In this document: in pieces, positions 8,026 through 17,146 of the stretch
How the letters are laid out: each line of letters opens with the position of its first letter
How positions within the stretch are numbered: position 1 is the stretch's first letter
NCBI GenBank assembly: GCA_910589315.1
Contig: CAJUTB010000005.1
Location: forward strand, 1-64,000
Direction of reading: 5' to 3'
DNA from: an uncultured Oscillibacter sp.
Lineage (GTDB): Bacteria; Bacillota; Clostridia; Oscillospirales; Oscillospiraceae
Length of the DNA: 64,000 bases
Notes under the pieces: model-generated
Seen by the model: the letters and a program-made list of their open reading frames with translations, nothing else
Databases searched by the model: none
Told to the model about the DNA's origin: nothing
Position numbers and translations under genes: made by a program

Positions 8026-9292
8026 CTTTGACGCCCTGGAGCCGAAGGACTTCCTAAATCGGGACATCCAGGCGGAAGCGGACGTGAGCGCAGCCGTCGA
8101 CGCGATTTTGCAGGAGGTTCGGGAGCAGGGCGACGCTGCTCTGCGGTCCTTTGCCCGCCGGTTTGACGGCGCGGAGCTGGACGCGCTGGAAGTGTCGGAA
8201 AAAGAATTTGACGACGCCATGGAAACCGTAAGCCCCTATTTTCTGGAAACGCTGAAGGAGGCGTCGGAAAACATCCGGCATTTTCATGAGCAGCAGCGGC
8301 AGAGTGATTTCGTTCTCACGGACCGCCCCGGAATCGTCATGGGCCAGCGGTGGACGCCCATTGAAACAGTGGGCGTCTGCGTACCCCGAAGCCCGGAGGC
8401 GTTTCCGTCGACAATTTTGATGAACGTCATCCCGGCAAAGATTGCAGGCGTTGGGAGGATTGTGCTGGTGACGCCCCCCGGAAAGGACGGGAGCATTCGC
8501 CCGGAGGCTCTGGCAGCGGCGCGGCTGGCGGGCGCGGACGCCGTGTTCAAAGCCGGCGGGGCGCAGGCCGTAGCGGCCCTGGCTTACGGGACGGAGAGCG
8601 TGCCGCGGGTAGACAAGATCGTAGGCCCCGGCGGCGTGTTTGTGGCGACGGCCAAACGGAAAGTATTCGGCCAGGTGGACATTGATATGATTGCCGGCCC
8701 GAGCGAGATTCTGGTGCTGGCGGATGGGAAGTCCAACCCCCGGTGGATTGCGGCGGATCTGCTGAGCCAGGCGGAGCACGATGTTTTGGCGTCGGCGGTT
8801 CTGGTGACGGACTGCCGGACGCTGGCAGAGGCCGTCCAGGCGGAGGTGGAGGCGCAGCTGGAGACGCTGCCCCGGCGGGACGTGGCCCGGAGGTCTTTGG
8901 AGGACAATGGGAAAATTATTGTCGCGGACAATTTGGAAAAGGCTGTAGAGGCCGTGAACCGCATTGCCCCGGAACACTTGGAGCTGTGCGTGGACGACCC
9001 CTTCGCGCTGCTGCCGCAAATTCAAAACGCCGGAAGCGTTTTCCTGGGCCGCAGCACGCCGGAGGCGTTGGGCGACTACTTCGCCGGTCCAAACCATACG
9101 CTGCCGACCTCCGGCACGGCGCGGTTTTCCAGCCCGCTGGGCGTGGATGATTTCCGAAAGCGGTCCAGCTTTTTGTACTACGACCAAGCGGCGTTGTGCG
9201 GCGCGGCGGACCGGATTGCGGATTTTGCCCGGCGGGAGGGCCTGGAAGGCCACGCCCGGTCGGCCTTGATCCGGAAGCAGGGACGGTCCTGA
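8012..9292 (+). CDS. hisD: Histidinol dehydrogenase
   Basis: The 426-residue enzyme performs the last two steps, oxidising histidinol via histidinal to histidine with NAD and zinc. Family motifs include GVCVPRSPEAFPSTILMN, AAAGGAQAVAALAYG-like KAGGAQAVAALAYG, DMIAGPSEILV, and SQAEHD with the catalytic and zinc residues. GPNHTLPTSGTARFSSPLGVDDF near the C-terminus is also typical. Length is normal. It overlaps the hisZG stop by 14 bases, so translation is probably coupled. Confidence 0.97.
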   Translation: MRILDFDALEPKDFLNRDIQAEADVSAAVDAILQEVREQGDAALRSFARRFDGAELDALEVSEKEFDDAMETVSPYFLETLKEASENIRHFHEQQRQSDFVLTDRPGIVMGQRWTPIETVGVCVPRSPEAFPSTILMNVIPAKIAGVGRIVLVTPPGKDGSIRPEALAAARLAGADAVFKAGGAQAVAALAYGTESVPRVDKIVGPGGVFVATAKRKVFGQVDIDMIAGPSEILVLADGKSNPRWIAADLLSQAEHDVLASAVLVTDCRTLAEAVQAEVEAQLETLPRRDVARRSLEDNGKIIVADNLEKAVEAVNRIAPEHLELCVDDPFALLPQIQNAGSVFLGRSTPEALGDYFAGPNHTLPTSGTARFSSPLGVDDFRKRSSFLYYDQAALCGAADRIADFARREGLEGHARSALIRKQGRS

Positions 9293-9328
9293 TCTGGAAT
9301 CTGTCAACGCAAGAGAAAGAGGTGTCTT

Positions 9329-10390
9329 ATGAGCCGTTTTTTGTCTTGGGAGGCCCAGCGTCTGGCCCCCTATACCCCCGGCGAACAGCCCCAGGACCAG
9401 CAATACATTAAATTAAATACAAACGAAAGCCCCTTCCCGCCGTCTCCGAAAGCGGTGGAGGCGGTGCGGGGCGTGGAGGCGGAGAAATTATATCTCTATT
9501 CCGACCCGCTCTGCACTGGGCTGAACCGCGCCCTTGCGAAGCGTTACGGGCTGAAGCCGGAGAACGTGATTTCCGGCAACGGCTCCGACGAAATTCTTGG
9601 GTTTGCGTTTCGGGCCTTTTGCGGCACGGGAACGGGCGTCGCTTATGCGGATATCACCTACGGTTTCTACCAGGCCCAGGCGGCTCTGTTTGGCCTGGAA
9701 GCGTTGGTGGTTCCTCTGCGGGAGGATTTTTCCTTAAACGTAGAGGACTACATGGAATTTCCCGGCACGATTGTTCTGGCGAACCCCAACGCGCCTACAG
9801 GCATGATGGTTCCCCCTTCAGAAATCCGGCGGCTGCTGGAAAAGAACCCGGCGCGGCTGGTGATTGTAGACGAGGCGTACGTGGATTTCGGCGGGGAAAG
9901 CTGTGTGCCGCTGATTCCGGAATATGACAATCTGCTGGTGGTGCATACGATGTCGAAAAGCCGCTCCCTGGCGGGCGGAAGAATCGGCTATGCCCTGGGC
10001 AGCGCGGAACTGATCGCAGACCTGAACCGGGTGAAATACAGCTTCAACCCGTACAACGTGAACCGGCTTTCCCTGGCGGCGGGGACTGCTGCGGCAGAGG
10101 ACGAGGCATACTTCCAAAGCTGCTGCGCCGCGGTGCGGGAAACCCGCGCCTGGACGGTAAACGCCTTGGAAAAACTGGGATTCAGCGTTCTGCCGTCGCT
10201 GGCAAATTTTGTGTTTGCAAAATCGGACCGTCTCTCCGGCGGCGAACTCTACGGCCGCTTGAAGGAAAACGGCATTCTGGTCCGCTGGTTCGACAAGGAC
10301 CGCATCCGGGACTATCTGCGGATTACGATTGGTTCCAGGGCGCAGATGGAGGCCCTGGTGGAGAAACTCACCGAATTACTGGAAAAATAA
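9329..10390 (+). CDS. hisC: Histidinol-phosphate aminotransferase
   Basis: The 353-residue PLP enzyme converts imidazole acetol phosphate and glutamate to histidinol phosphate. It is a fold-type I aminotransferase: KLNTNESPFPPSP, SGNGSDEIL, NPNAPTG at 152-158, DEAYVDF at 181-187, the PLP lysine Lys210 in HTMSKSRSLAGGRIGYALG, and a C-terminal RITIG. It starts 36 bases after hisD with AGAGGTG upstream, and is followed closely by hisB. Confidence 0.96.
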   Translation: MSRFLSWEAQRLAPYTPGEQPQDQQYIKLNTNESPFPPSPKAVEAVRGVEAEKLYLYSDPLCTGLNRALAKRYGLKPENVISGNGSDEILGFAFRAFCGTGTGVAYADITYGFYQAQAALFGLEALVVPLREDFSLNVEDYMEFPGTIVLANPNAPTGMMVPPSEIRRLLEKNPARLVIVDEAYVDFGGESCVPLIPEYDNLLVVHTMSKSRSLAGGRIGYALGSAELIADLNRVKYSFNPYNVNRLSLAAGTAAAEDEAYFQSCCAAVRETRAWTVNALEKLGFSVLPSLANFVFAKSDRLSGGELYGRLKENGILVRWFDKDRIRDYLRITIGSRAQMEALVEKLTELLEK

Positions 10391-10400
10391 GGGGGGCGTT

Positions 10401-10988
10401 ATGCGTCAGGCCGAAATCAAGCGGGAGACTAAGGAAACCCAAATTCAGCTTTCCGTCAATCTGGATGGAACCGGAGAGGCCGCGATTGAAACCGGCTGCG
10501 GCTTTCTGAATCATATGCTGGAACTGTTTGCCCGGCACGGCGATTTTGATTTGAAAATTACCTGCCATGGCGACACCCAGGTAGACGATCATCATTCCGC
10601 CGAGGACATCGGCATTTGTTTAGGCAAGGCGTTTGAGCAGGCCTTGGGGGACAAGCGGGGCATTACCCGCTACGGGCAGTTCCTTCTGCCGATGGACGAG
10701 ACGCTGGTGCTGTGCGCCTGCGACCTGTCGGGCCGGGATTATCTGGGCTGGACGGTGGAGCTGCCCGCGGCAAAGGTGGGAAATTTTGACACGGAACTCG
10801 CCAAGGAGTTCTGGCTGGGCTTTGTGCGGAACTGTCCCGGCTCCATCCACATCCGCCAGATGGCGGGGGAGAATACACACCATATTCTGGAAGCCATTTT
10901 CAAGGGTATGGGCCGGACGCTGAAAGCCGCGGTGTCTTTGGACGCGAAGCACCTGAACGAAATTCCAAGTACAAAGGGGCTGCTGTAA
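10401..10988 (+). CDS. hisB: Imidazoleglycerol-phosphate dehydratase
   Basis: The 195-residue monofunctional dehydratase removes water from imidazole glycerol phosphate to give imidazole acetol phosphate. Both metal-binding halves are present: CGFLNHMLELFARHGDFDL with DDHHSAEDIGICLG, and a C-terminal HHILEAIFKGMGR with STKG at the end. Length is typical of single-domain HisB. The ATG at 10401 has AAGGGGGG upstream; ten bases separate it from hisC and its stop abuts the hisH start. Confidence 0.96.
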   Translation: MRQAEIKRETKETQIQLSVNLDGTGEAAIETGCGFLNHMLELFARHGDFDLKITCHGDTQVDDHHSAEDIGICLGKAFEQALGDKRGITRYGQFLLPMDETLVLCACDLSGRDYLGWTVELPAAKVGNFDTELAKEFWLGFVRNCPGSIHIRQMAGENTHHILEAIFKGMGRTLKAAVSLDAKHLNEIPSTKGLL

Positions 10989-11600
10989 ATGACCGCGATT
11001 GTAGATTATGGCGTAGGGAATCTGTTTTCCCTGTCCTCCAGCCTGCGGGCGTTAGGCGTGGAAACGGAGATCACGCGGTCTGCCGCCCGCCTGCGGGCGG
11101 CAGACCGAATCATTCTGCCCGGCGTGGGGGCCTTTGGCGACGCAAAGGAAAAACTGGCCTCCACGGGCCTGGTTCCGGTTTTGCTGGAAGCGGCGGAGGA
11201 AAAACCGTTACTAGGCATCTGCCTGGGTATGCAGCTTTTATTTGAGAAGGGCTTCGAGTACGGCGAGCACGCCGGTTTGGGCCTCATTCCCGGCGTGGTG
11301 GCGGACCTGCGGAACGACCTGGAAGATTCCGCCCTCAAGGTGCCGCACATGGGCTGGAACCGCCTGGAAATTGTAACGGACGACCCGCTGTTCCGCTATT
11401 TCCGGGACGGCGAATATGTTTACTATGTCCATAGCTTCTATGCGAAAGACTGCGCCGAAAGTACGCTGGGCGTTTCCGAATACGGAAATGTGCGCGTAAC
11501 CGGTGCGGTGCGGCGGGGGAACGTGTGGGGAACCCAGTTTCACCCGGAGAAATCCGGCGATGCGGGCCTGCGGCTGCTGCGGGCGTTTGCGGAGCTGTGA
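10989..11600 (+). CDS. hisH: Imidazole glycerol phosphate synthase, glutaminase subunit
   Basis: The 203-residue class I glutamine amidotransferase supplies ammonia to HisF. It has the nucleophile Cys78 in GICLGMQLLFE, the PGVGAFGDA oxyanion region, and the His-Glu pair in QFHPEKSGD near the C-terminus. It starts on the base after the hisB stop. HisF, its partner, lies two genes further on. Confidence 0.96.
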   Translation: MTAIVDYGVGNLFSLSSSLRALGVETEITRSAARLRAADRIILPGVGAFGDAKEKLASTGLVPVLLEAAEEKPLLGICLGMQLLFEKGFEYGEHAGLGLIPGVVADLRNDLEDSALKVPHMGWNRLEIVTDDPLFRYFRDGEYVYYVHSFYAKDCAESTLGVSEYGNVRVTGAVRRGNVWGTQFHPEKSGDAGLRLLRAFAEL

Positions 11601-11616
11601 AAGGGGAATTTCTACG

Positions 11617-12087
11617 ATGAGAAGAAAAGACCGCGAGATAACGGACCCCGGAAAAATCCGGGAGATTATTGCCGCCTGCGACTGCTGCCGCCTGGGCTTT
11701 TGCGACGGCGGACGGGCATACATTGTCCCGCTGGACTTCGGCTTTGTGGAGCGGGACGGACGCTGTTCGTTCTATTTTCACAGCGCGAAGGAGGGCCGGA
11801 AGATCGATTTGATTCGGAAAACCGGCTGGGCCGCGTTTGAACTGGATACCGGCCATGAGGTGGTTTCCGATGAAATCGCCTGCGAATACACGGCCCGTTT
11901 CCAAAGCGTCATGGGAAGCGGCCGGGTGTCGCTTGTGGAGACGCCGGAGGAAAAACAGGCGGGCCTGACGGCCATTATGGAGCACGTGGCCGGACCGGGA
12001 GACTGGACGTTCCAGGGGGCCGCGGCAAATGCGGCGGCGGTGATCCGTCTGGACGTGGAGGAATGGACCTGTAAGGTTCATGCCTGA
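11617..12087 (+). CDS. NimA-like pyridoxamine 5'-phosphate oxidase family flavoprotein
   Basis: The 156-residue product has the split-barrel FMN-binding fold: REITDPGKIREIIAACDCCRLGFCDGGRAYIVPLDFGF at the N-terminus, then FYFHSAKEGRKIDLI and FELDTG. This is the pattern of nitroimidazole-resistance-like proteins, whose physiological substrate is usually unknown. The ATG at 11617 follows AAGGGG by about ten bases. It is nested between hisH and hisA on the same strand with gaps of 16 bases on each side, so it is co-transcribed, but nothing ties it to histidine chemistry. Confidence 0.85.
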   Translation: MRRKDREITDPGKIREIIAACDCCRLGFCDGGRAYIVPLDFGFVERDGRCSFYFHSAKEGRKIDLIRKTGWAAFELDTGHEVVSDEIACEYTARFQSVMGSGRVSLVETPEEKQAGLTAIMEHVAGPGDWTFQGAAANAAAVIRLDVEEWTCKVHA

Positions 12088-12103
12088 AAAGGAGGAAAAA
12101 AGA

Positions 12104-12823
12104 ATGCAGATTTTTCCAGCCATAGACCTGCGGGGCGGGCAGGTGGTCCGCCTGTACCAGGGGGATTATAATCAGGAGGCCGTTTATGGGCAGGACCCTT
12201 GCGCATACGCCCGGGAGTTTATCAAAGCGGGGGCGTCCTTTCTCCATGTGGTGGATCTGGACGGAGCTCGGGACGGAGCGCCGGCAAATTTTGAGAGCAT
12301 TGCGGCCCTGGTGAGACAGGGCGGGCTGTTCATCGAGGTGGGCGGCGGCATCCGCACAGAGGAACGCATTGACCAATATTTGGAATTGGGCGCAGGCCGC
12401 TGCATCCTGGGGACGATTGCGGTCCAGGACTTTGCGTTTACCGCCCGTATGGCCCAAAAATACGGCGAACGGATTGCCGTGGGCGTGGACGCCCGGAACG
12501 GCTATGTTGCCGTGAACGGCTGGAAGGAGCTGTCCAGGGAAAAGGGCGTGGACTTCTGTCTTCGCCTGCGGGACGCCGGGGTCAAAACGGTGATTTACAC
12601 CGACATCAGCCGCGACGGCGCGGGACAGGGGACGAACCTGGAACTCTACCGGGAGCTGGCCGCCATCGACGGCCTGGAGATCACCGCCTCCGGCGGCATC
12701 TGCTCTCTGGAGGAGCTGCGGGAACTGGACCGCATGGGGATTCCGGCGGCCATTCTGGGGAAATCGCTCTATGACGGCCTGCTGGATTTGGGTACGGTGA
12801 TTCGCGAGGTGGGGGTATGTTAG
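12104..12823 (+). CDS. hisA: Phosphoribosylformimino-AICAR phosphate isomerase
   Basis: The 239-residue TIM barrel opens ProFAR to PRFAR by an Amadori rearrangement. Residues 1-20 (MQIFPAIDLRGGQVVRLYQG) carry the catalytic Asp, IEVGGGIRTEE is the phosphate loop of the first half, and YTDISRDGAGQGTN carries the second catalytic Asp; the second phosphate loop is TASGGICSLEEL. AAAGGAGG lies before the ATG at 12104. It overlaps hisF by seven bases. Confidence 0.96.
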   Translation: MQIFPAIDLRGGQVVRLYQGDYNQEAVYGQDPCAYAREFIKAGASFLHVVDLDGARDGAPANFESIAALVRQGGLFIEVGGGIRTEERIDQYLELGAGRCILGTIAVQDFAFTARMAQKYGERIAVGVDARNGYVAVNGWKELSREKGVDFCLRLRDAGVKTVIYTDISRDGAGQGTNLELYRELAAIDGLEITASGGICSLEELRELDRMGIPAAILGKSLYDGLLDLGTVIREVGVC

Positions 12824-13572
12824 CCAAGCGTATCATCCCCTGTCTGGACGTGCGGAATGGCCGCGTGGTAAAGGGCACAAATTTCGAGGGCCTGCGGGAC
12901 ATGGCGGACCCGGTGGATATGGCGCGGTTTTACAACGAATCCGGCGCGGACGAGCTTGTTTTCTATGACATCACCGCTTCCGCCGAAGGGCGGGGCCTGT
13001 TCACGGATATTCTGCGCCGCGTGGCGTCGGAGGTGTTCATTCCCCTGACCGTAGGCGGCGGCATCCGGACGCTGGACGACTTTGACCGGGTGCTGAAATG
13101 CGGCGCGGACAAGGTGAGCGTGAATTCCGGCGCGATTGCGGACCCGTCCATCATTGGCGCGGCGGCGAAAAAGTACGGCGATCAGTGCGTAGTGTTGAGC
13201 ATGGACGTGAAGCGGGTGGACGGACAGTTCCGGCTGTTTGCCAAGGGCGGCCGGGAGGACACCGGCATTGACGCCATGGAATGGGCTGTCCGGGGCGTAG
13301 GGGACGGCGCGGGGGAAATCGTGCTGAACTCCATCGACACAGACGGCGTGAAAAACGGCTTTGACCTGGAAATGCTGGACACGCTGGCGGCGCGGGTGAG
13401 CGTACCGGTGGTGGCCAGCGGCGGCGCGGGAAACATGGAGCATTTTGCGGAGCTGTTTGCACATCCGGGGATGGACGCGGGCCTGGCGGCGTCGATTTTC
13501 CATACGAAACAGGTGGATATCCGGGATTTGAAACAATTTTTAAGAGGGAAAGGCGTAGAGATGCGCCTGTAA
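12817..13572 (+). CDS. hisF: Imidazole glycerol phosphate synthase, cyclase subunit
   Basis: The 251-residue TIM barrel uses ammonia from HisH to turn PRFAR into imidazole glycerol phosphate and AICAR. It begins MLAKRIIPCLDVRNGRVVKG with catalytic Asp11, has VGGGIRTLDDF and SVNSGAI in the middle, SMDVKR with the second Asp, and SGGAGNMEHF near the end. Translation is coupled to hisA by a seven-base overlap. Confidence 0.97.
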   Translation: MLAKRIIPCLDVRNGRVVKGTNFEGLRDMADPVDMARFYNESGADELVFYDITASAEGRGLFTDILRRVASEVFIPLTVGGGIRTLDDFDRVLKCGADKVSVNSGAIADPSIIGAAAKKYGDQCVVLSMDVKRVDGQFRLFAKGGREDTGIDAMEWAVRGVGDGAGEIVLNSIDTDGVKNGFDLEMLDTLAARVSVPVVASGGAGNMEHFAELFAHPGMDAGLAASIFHTKQVDIRDLKQFLRGKGVEMRL

Positions 13573-13578
13573 AAACAG

Positions 13579-14112
13579 ATGAGGAATCAAAAGAAGACGA
13601 GCAAATTTTTGAGTCTGATTCTCCGCCACCGTCCGGAAGCCATCGGGATTACGCTGGACCGCCACGGCTGGGCCGATGTGGAACAGGTGCTGAAAGGCGT
13701 CAAAATCAGCATGGCGGAGCTGGAGGAGATCGTCGCTTCCGACGAAAAACAGCGTTACCGCTTCAGCGAGGACAAAACGCGCATCCGGGCGAACCAGGGC
13801 CACAGCATTCCGGTGGACCTGGAATTGGAGGAGCGGGAGCCGCCGGAGTTTTTGTATCACGGGACCATTGGGGCGTTTCTGGATTCTATCCGAAAGCAGG
13901 GCTTGCAGCGGCAGAGCCGGCAGTATGTCCACTTGTCGAAGGACGTGGAGACGGCGGCGAAGGTTGGCGGACGGCGGGGAAAACCGGTGGTTCTGCAAGT
14001 GGCCGCGGGGAGAATGTATGCGGACGGCCGTCCGTTCTACCTCTCCGAAAACGGCGTCTGGCTGACCGGCGAGGTTCCGCCCGCCTATATAAAAATGCCG
14101 GATCACACATAG
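13579..14112 (+). CDS. kptA: RNA 2'-phosphotransferase (KptA/Tpt1 family)
   Basis: The 177-residue product matches the Tpt1/KptA family, which moves the 2'-phosphate from RNA to NAD, releasing nicotinamide and ADP-ribose cyclic phosphate. Visible motifs are SKFLSLILRHRPE, RIRANQGHSIPVDLELE, LYHGT, YVHLSKD and the GKPVVLQV strand, which carry the Arg-His-Arg-Arg active-site set. Bacteria lack the eukaryotic tRNA-splicing substrate, so its role is unsettled. It lies six bases after hisF and 62 bases before hisIE, and so appears part of the his transcript. A recognisable ribosome site is weak. Confidence 0.88.
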   Translation: MRNQKKTSKFLSLILRHRPEAIGITLDRHGWADVEQVLKGVKISMAELEEIVASDEKQRYRFSEDKTRIRANQGHSIPVDLELEEREPPEFLYHGTIGAFLDSIRKQGLQRQSRQYVHLSKDVETAAKVGGRRGKPVVLQVAAGRMYADGRPFYLSENGVWLTGEVPPAYIKMPDHT

Positions 14113-14174
14113 CCGCTTTGCATGGATTCTTGCAGGACGCGGAAGGAAGCATGAACGAAACAAGGAGCAGTTTT

Positions 14175-14810
14175 ATGGAATTGAAATTTGACGAACGGGG
14201 GCTGATCCCCGCCATTGTGCAGGACCATTACACGAAAGAGGTGCTGACGCTGGCGTATATGAACGCGGAGAGCCTGGCAATCACGATTGACGAACGGCGG
14301 ACGTGCTTTTGGAGCCGGAGCCGTCAGGAGCTTTGGCGGAAGGGAGAGACCAGCGGCAGCCGCCAGCATGTGGTGTCCATCGCCGCCGACTGCGACGCCG
14401 ACGCGCTGGTAGTGGAGGTTGTGAAGGACGGTCCCGCCTGCCATACGGGGGCGGAGAGCTGTTTTTTCAACGAGATTTATCTGTCCGATGAACTGAAAAA
14501 ATTCAGCTATGAAGGATTGTATCAGCTCATTGCAGGCCGGAAGACCAGTCCGAAGGAGGGCAGTTATACCACGTATCTCTTTGACAAGGGGCTGGATAAA
14601 ATTCTCAAAAAGGTGGGCGAGGAGTGTACGGAAGTCATCATCGCCGGGCGCAAGGAGGACAAGGCGGAAACCGTCTATGAGATCGCGGACCTGTGCTATC
14701 ATGTGATGGTTTTGATGGTGCAGATGGGAATTTCTGTGGAGGATGTGACGCGGGAATTGGAAACGCGCCATGTTGTGGACCATAAGGTCAAACAGGAGCG
14801 GATGCAGTGA
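14175..14810 (+). CDS. hisIE: Bifunctional phosphoribosyl-AMP cyclohydrolase / phosphoribosyl-ATP pyrophosphatase
   Basis: The 211-residue fusion performs steps two and three of histidine synthesis. The HisI part (to about residue 105) has AYMNAESL, FWSRSRQELWRKGETSG, and the zinc site DCDADALVVEVVKDGPACH. The HisE part has SYTTYLFDKGLDKILKKVGE with EECTEVIIAGRKED. I chose 14175 because AAGGAG lies seven bases upstream; an in-frame ATG at 14151 is possible. It ends overlapping the histidinol-phosphatase start by one base. Confidence 0.95.
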   Translation: MELKFDERGLIPAIVQDHYTKEVLTLAYMNAESLAITIDERRTCFWSRSRQELWRKGETSGSRQHVVSIAADCDADALVVEVVKDGPACHTGAESCFFNEIYLSDELKKFSYEGLYQLIAGRKTSPKEGSYTTYLFDKGLDKILKKVGEECTEVIIAGRKEDKAETVYEIADLCYHVMVLMVQMGISVEDVTRELETRHVVDHKVKQERMQ

Positions 14811-15631
14811 TGAAGTTCTGTTCCGTTCACACCCACTCGGTCCTCTGCGACGGGAAAAACACAATCGCGGAAATGGCCCGGGCGGCGTTTGCCGCCGGAG
14901 CGGTTTCCTTCGGCGCGTCGGGCCACAGCCACACGCAGATTTCCTGGGACGAAGGTTGTGTGCTCCCTGCGGACCCTGTGGAGTACCGGGACGAGGTGCT
15001 GCGTCTGCGGAAGGAGTACAGGGGCCGGATGGATGTGCTGCTGGGCATTGAGTGGGACAGCCAGTCGGACCAGCCGCCGCCGGATTGGGCCGATTATTGG
15101 ATTGGCTCCGTCCACAATGTTTACGACGAAAAGGCGGGCGTATATCACTGCGTCGATTGGGACGAGAAAAAGCTGGAGGATTGCTGCCGGGAGATGTACG
15201 GCGGAGATTATATGGCCATGGTGGAAGGCTACTATGAGGAAATGGCGCGGGTAGCGGCGATGGGGCCAACGATTTTGGGCCATTTTGACGGCGTGGTCAA
15301 GCTGAACAGGCAAAACCGTTATTTTGACGAGGAATCCGCCCACTATGCGTCTGCGGCCTTGGAAGCTCTCCATACGGCGGACCCGAAGGCGTCGCTTCTG
15401 GAGATCAACACCGGCGCGATTTTCCGAGGCTACCGGACGACGCCGTATCCCGCGCCGTTTCTGCTGCGGGAGTGGCGGAAAATGGGGGGGCGGATCATCT
15501 TCACCGCCGACGCCCACTCCACCGCCGGAATCGCCTGCGCTTACGCCGAAGCGGCGGAGCTTGCAAAAGCGGAGGGTTTTACAGAGGCGGTTTTGCTGAC
15601 GCGGGCCGGGCCTTTGGCGTATCCGCTCTGA
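14810..15631 (+). CDS. hisJ: Histidinol-phosphatase, PHP family
   Basis: The 273-residue product is a PHP-domain phosphoesterase of the HisJ type, which dephosphorylates histidinol phosphate. Metal-binding motifs are SVHTHSVLCDG at the N-terminus, GASGHSH, GIEWDSQ, GHFDGVVK and a C-terminal FTADAHSTA. With it the ten-step pathway is complete in this operon. The ATG at 14810 overlaps the hisIE stop; a GTG one codon upstream is also in frame. A strong terminator follows within 30 bases. Confidence 0.9.
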   Translation: MKFCSVHTHSVLCDGKNTIAEMARAAFAAGAVSFGASGHSHTQISWDEGCVLPADPVEYRDEVLRLRKEYRGRMDVLLGIEWDSQSDQPPPDWADYWIGSVHNVYDEKAGVYHCVDWDEKKLEDCCREMYGGDYMAMVEGYYEEMARVAAMGPTILGHFDGVVKLNRQNRYFDEESAHYASAALEALHTADPKASLLEINTGAIFRGYRTTPYPAPFLLREWRKMGGRIIFTADAHSTAGIACAYAEAAELAKAEGFTEAVLLTRAGPLAYPL

Positions 15632-15658
15632 CAGGGACTTCCATATCTGAATTTGAAA

Positions 15659-15690
15659 GACCGTCCGGAGGCTGGGACGGTCTTTTCTTC
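15659..15690 (+). terminator. Terminator of the his operon
   Basis: GACCGTCC (15659-15666) pairs perfectly with GGACGGTC (15675-15682), followed by TTTTCTTC. Confidence 0.85.
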
Positions 15691-15719
15691 TGCGGCGGCG
15701 AAAAAGCAGGGAAAAGGAC

Positions 15720-15748
15720 TACACAAATCGGAAAAAACGTGCTATGAT
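15720..15748 (+). promoter_or_regulatory. Candidate promoter of the lipoprotein/two-component operon
   Basis: TACACA at 15720-15725 and TATGAT at 15743-15748 are 17 bases apart, 35 bases before the lipoprotein gene. Confidence 0.5.
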
Positions 15749-15783
15749 AGGCAGAAAGGCGAAAAGGAGATCCGATCATCTTG

Positions 15784-17127
15784 ATGAAAAAACGAATTCT
15801 GACAGCGGCGGCGGCTTTGACGCTGGCGGTGTTTCTCACTGGCTGCGGCAGCATGGAGTTTGTATTCAGTCCTCAGGAGCTGTACAGCCTTCCGGAACTG
15901 CCCGCCAAATATACCGAGCTGAACCGGCAGATTAACGCCATTCTTGAGGGCGGCGCGGAGTACGCGGCCCCCACTTCCGGCGCGAACATCCAGCCGGTGC
16001 AGCTGGCGGACTTGGACGGCGACGGGCGGGAGGAGGCTGTGGCGTTTTTCCGCAAGGCGGACGACGACAAGCCGCTGAAAATCTACATTTTCTCTACAAA
16101 GGGCGGAGATAACTATGAACAGTCCGCCGTGATTGAGGGAAGCGGCACGTCCGTTTACAGCGTGGTGTACAGCGATTTGGACGGCGACGGACGCGTTGAG
16201 CTGATTGTGGGCTGGAAAGTCAATGCGGAGCTTCAGGCATTGTCGGTTTACACCCTGCGGGACCGGGGGCCGGAGGAGCTGCTGCGCAGCGTCAGCTATG
16301 TGAAATACGCCGTTGCGGATATGAACCGGGACGAAAAGCAGGAGCTGGTCGTTCTGCGGGCGGACGAGGAAGGCGACGGCCTGGCGGACTATTACGGCTG
16401 GCAGGACGGGGAACTGGCTCTCCAATCCCCAGCGAGAATTTCCATGACCATGGCCGAGCTGAGCCAGCAGGGCCGCCTGACGCTGGGAAAACTGGCGGGC
16501 GAAACGCCTGCGCTGTTTGTCACCGGCGTGACGGACCAGTCCAGCGCGATCACGGATGTGCTGGCGGTGCGGAATGGAGAGCTGACCAACATCGTCCTCT
16601 CTGAGCTGACGGGCGTTTCGGGAGAGGTCTGGACCTTTTGCGGGCTGTATCCCACCGACATCAACAGCGACGGCCTGACGGAGATTCCGTGTCCGGTGCG
16701 GGAGAACGAGGAAGGTTCCGTTCAGCGGGTGGACTGGAGGCGTTTTGATCTGGACGGAAACGGAACCGTGGCCGTATCCACCTACCACAGCATGGAGGAC
16801 AGCTGGTATTTGAATTTGCCGGAGAACTGGCTGGACGCCGTTTACGCAGAGCGAAACGCCGGTTCCGGGGAAAACGCCGTCACGTTCTACGCGCTGGAAA
16901 ACGGCCGGCGGGGCGCGGCTGTGCTGCGGGTTTCGGCGATTACAGGCGCGAGCCGGGAGGTCAAGGCGACCCGCGGAAACCGGTTCCTTTTGAGCCGCCA
17001 GAAAACGACCATCTATACGGCCGAACTGCCGGAAGCAGGCGCAGGCTGGTCCCGCGCTATGACGGCGGACCAGGTGCGGGAGGCGTTCAAGCTGATCGCG
17101 CCGGAGTGGACGGCGGGAGACAACTAA
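15784..17127 (+). CDS. Lipoprotein with FG-GAP/VCBS-like calcium-loop repeats
   Basis: The 447-residue product has a lipoprotein signal (MKKRILTAAAALTLAVFL then TGC), so it is anchored outside the membrane. Several Asp-rich loops follow: DLDGDGREEAV, DLDGDGRVELI, DMNRDEKQELV, DINSDGLTEI and DLDGNGTV, the kind that bind calcium in FG-GAP/VCBS beta-propellers. The last third is not recognised. A TTG three bases upstream fits the AAAGGAGA site slightly better and could be the true start. Nineteen bases separate it from the response regulator gene, so it may be a sensor accessory protein of the kinase; that is inference. Confidence 0.82.
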   Translation: MKKRILTAAAALTLAVFLTGCGSMEFVFSPQELYSLPELPAKYTELNRQINAILEGGAEYAAPTSGANIQPVQLADLDGDGREEAVAFFRKADDDKPLKIYIFSTKGGDNYEQSAVIEGSGTSVYSVVYSDLDGDGRVELIVGWKVNAELQALSVYTLRDRGPEELLRSVSYVKYAVADMNRDEKQELVVLRADEEGDGLADYYGWQDGELALQSPARISMTMAELSQQGRLTLGKLAGETPALFVTGVTDQSSAITDVLAVRNGELTNIVLSELTGVSGEVWTFCGLYPTDINSDGLTEIPCPVRENEEGSVQRVDWRRFDLDGNGTVAVSTYHSMEDSWYLNLPENWLDAVYAERNAGSGENAVTFYALENGRRGAAVLRVSAITGASREVKATRGNRFLLSRQKTTIYTAELPEAGAGWSRAMTADQVREAFKLIAPEWTAGDN

Positions 17128-17146
17128 ACGAGGAGGCGAAGGCGTC

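Noticed and set aside
6370..8220. 616-codon open frame on the minus strand opposite hisZG
   Set aside because: It mirrors the GC-rich codon bias of hisZG, has no ribosome site, and shows low-complexity Arg/Gln/His content.
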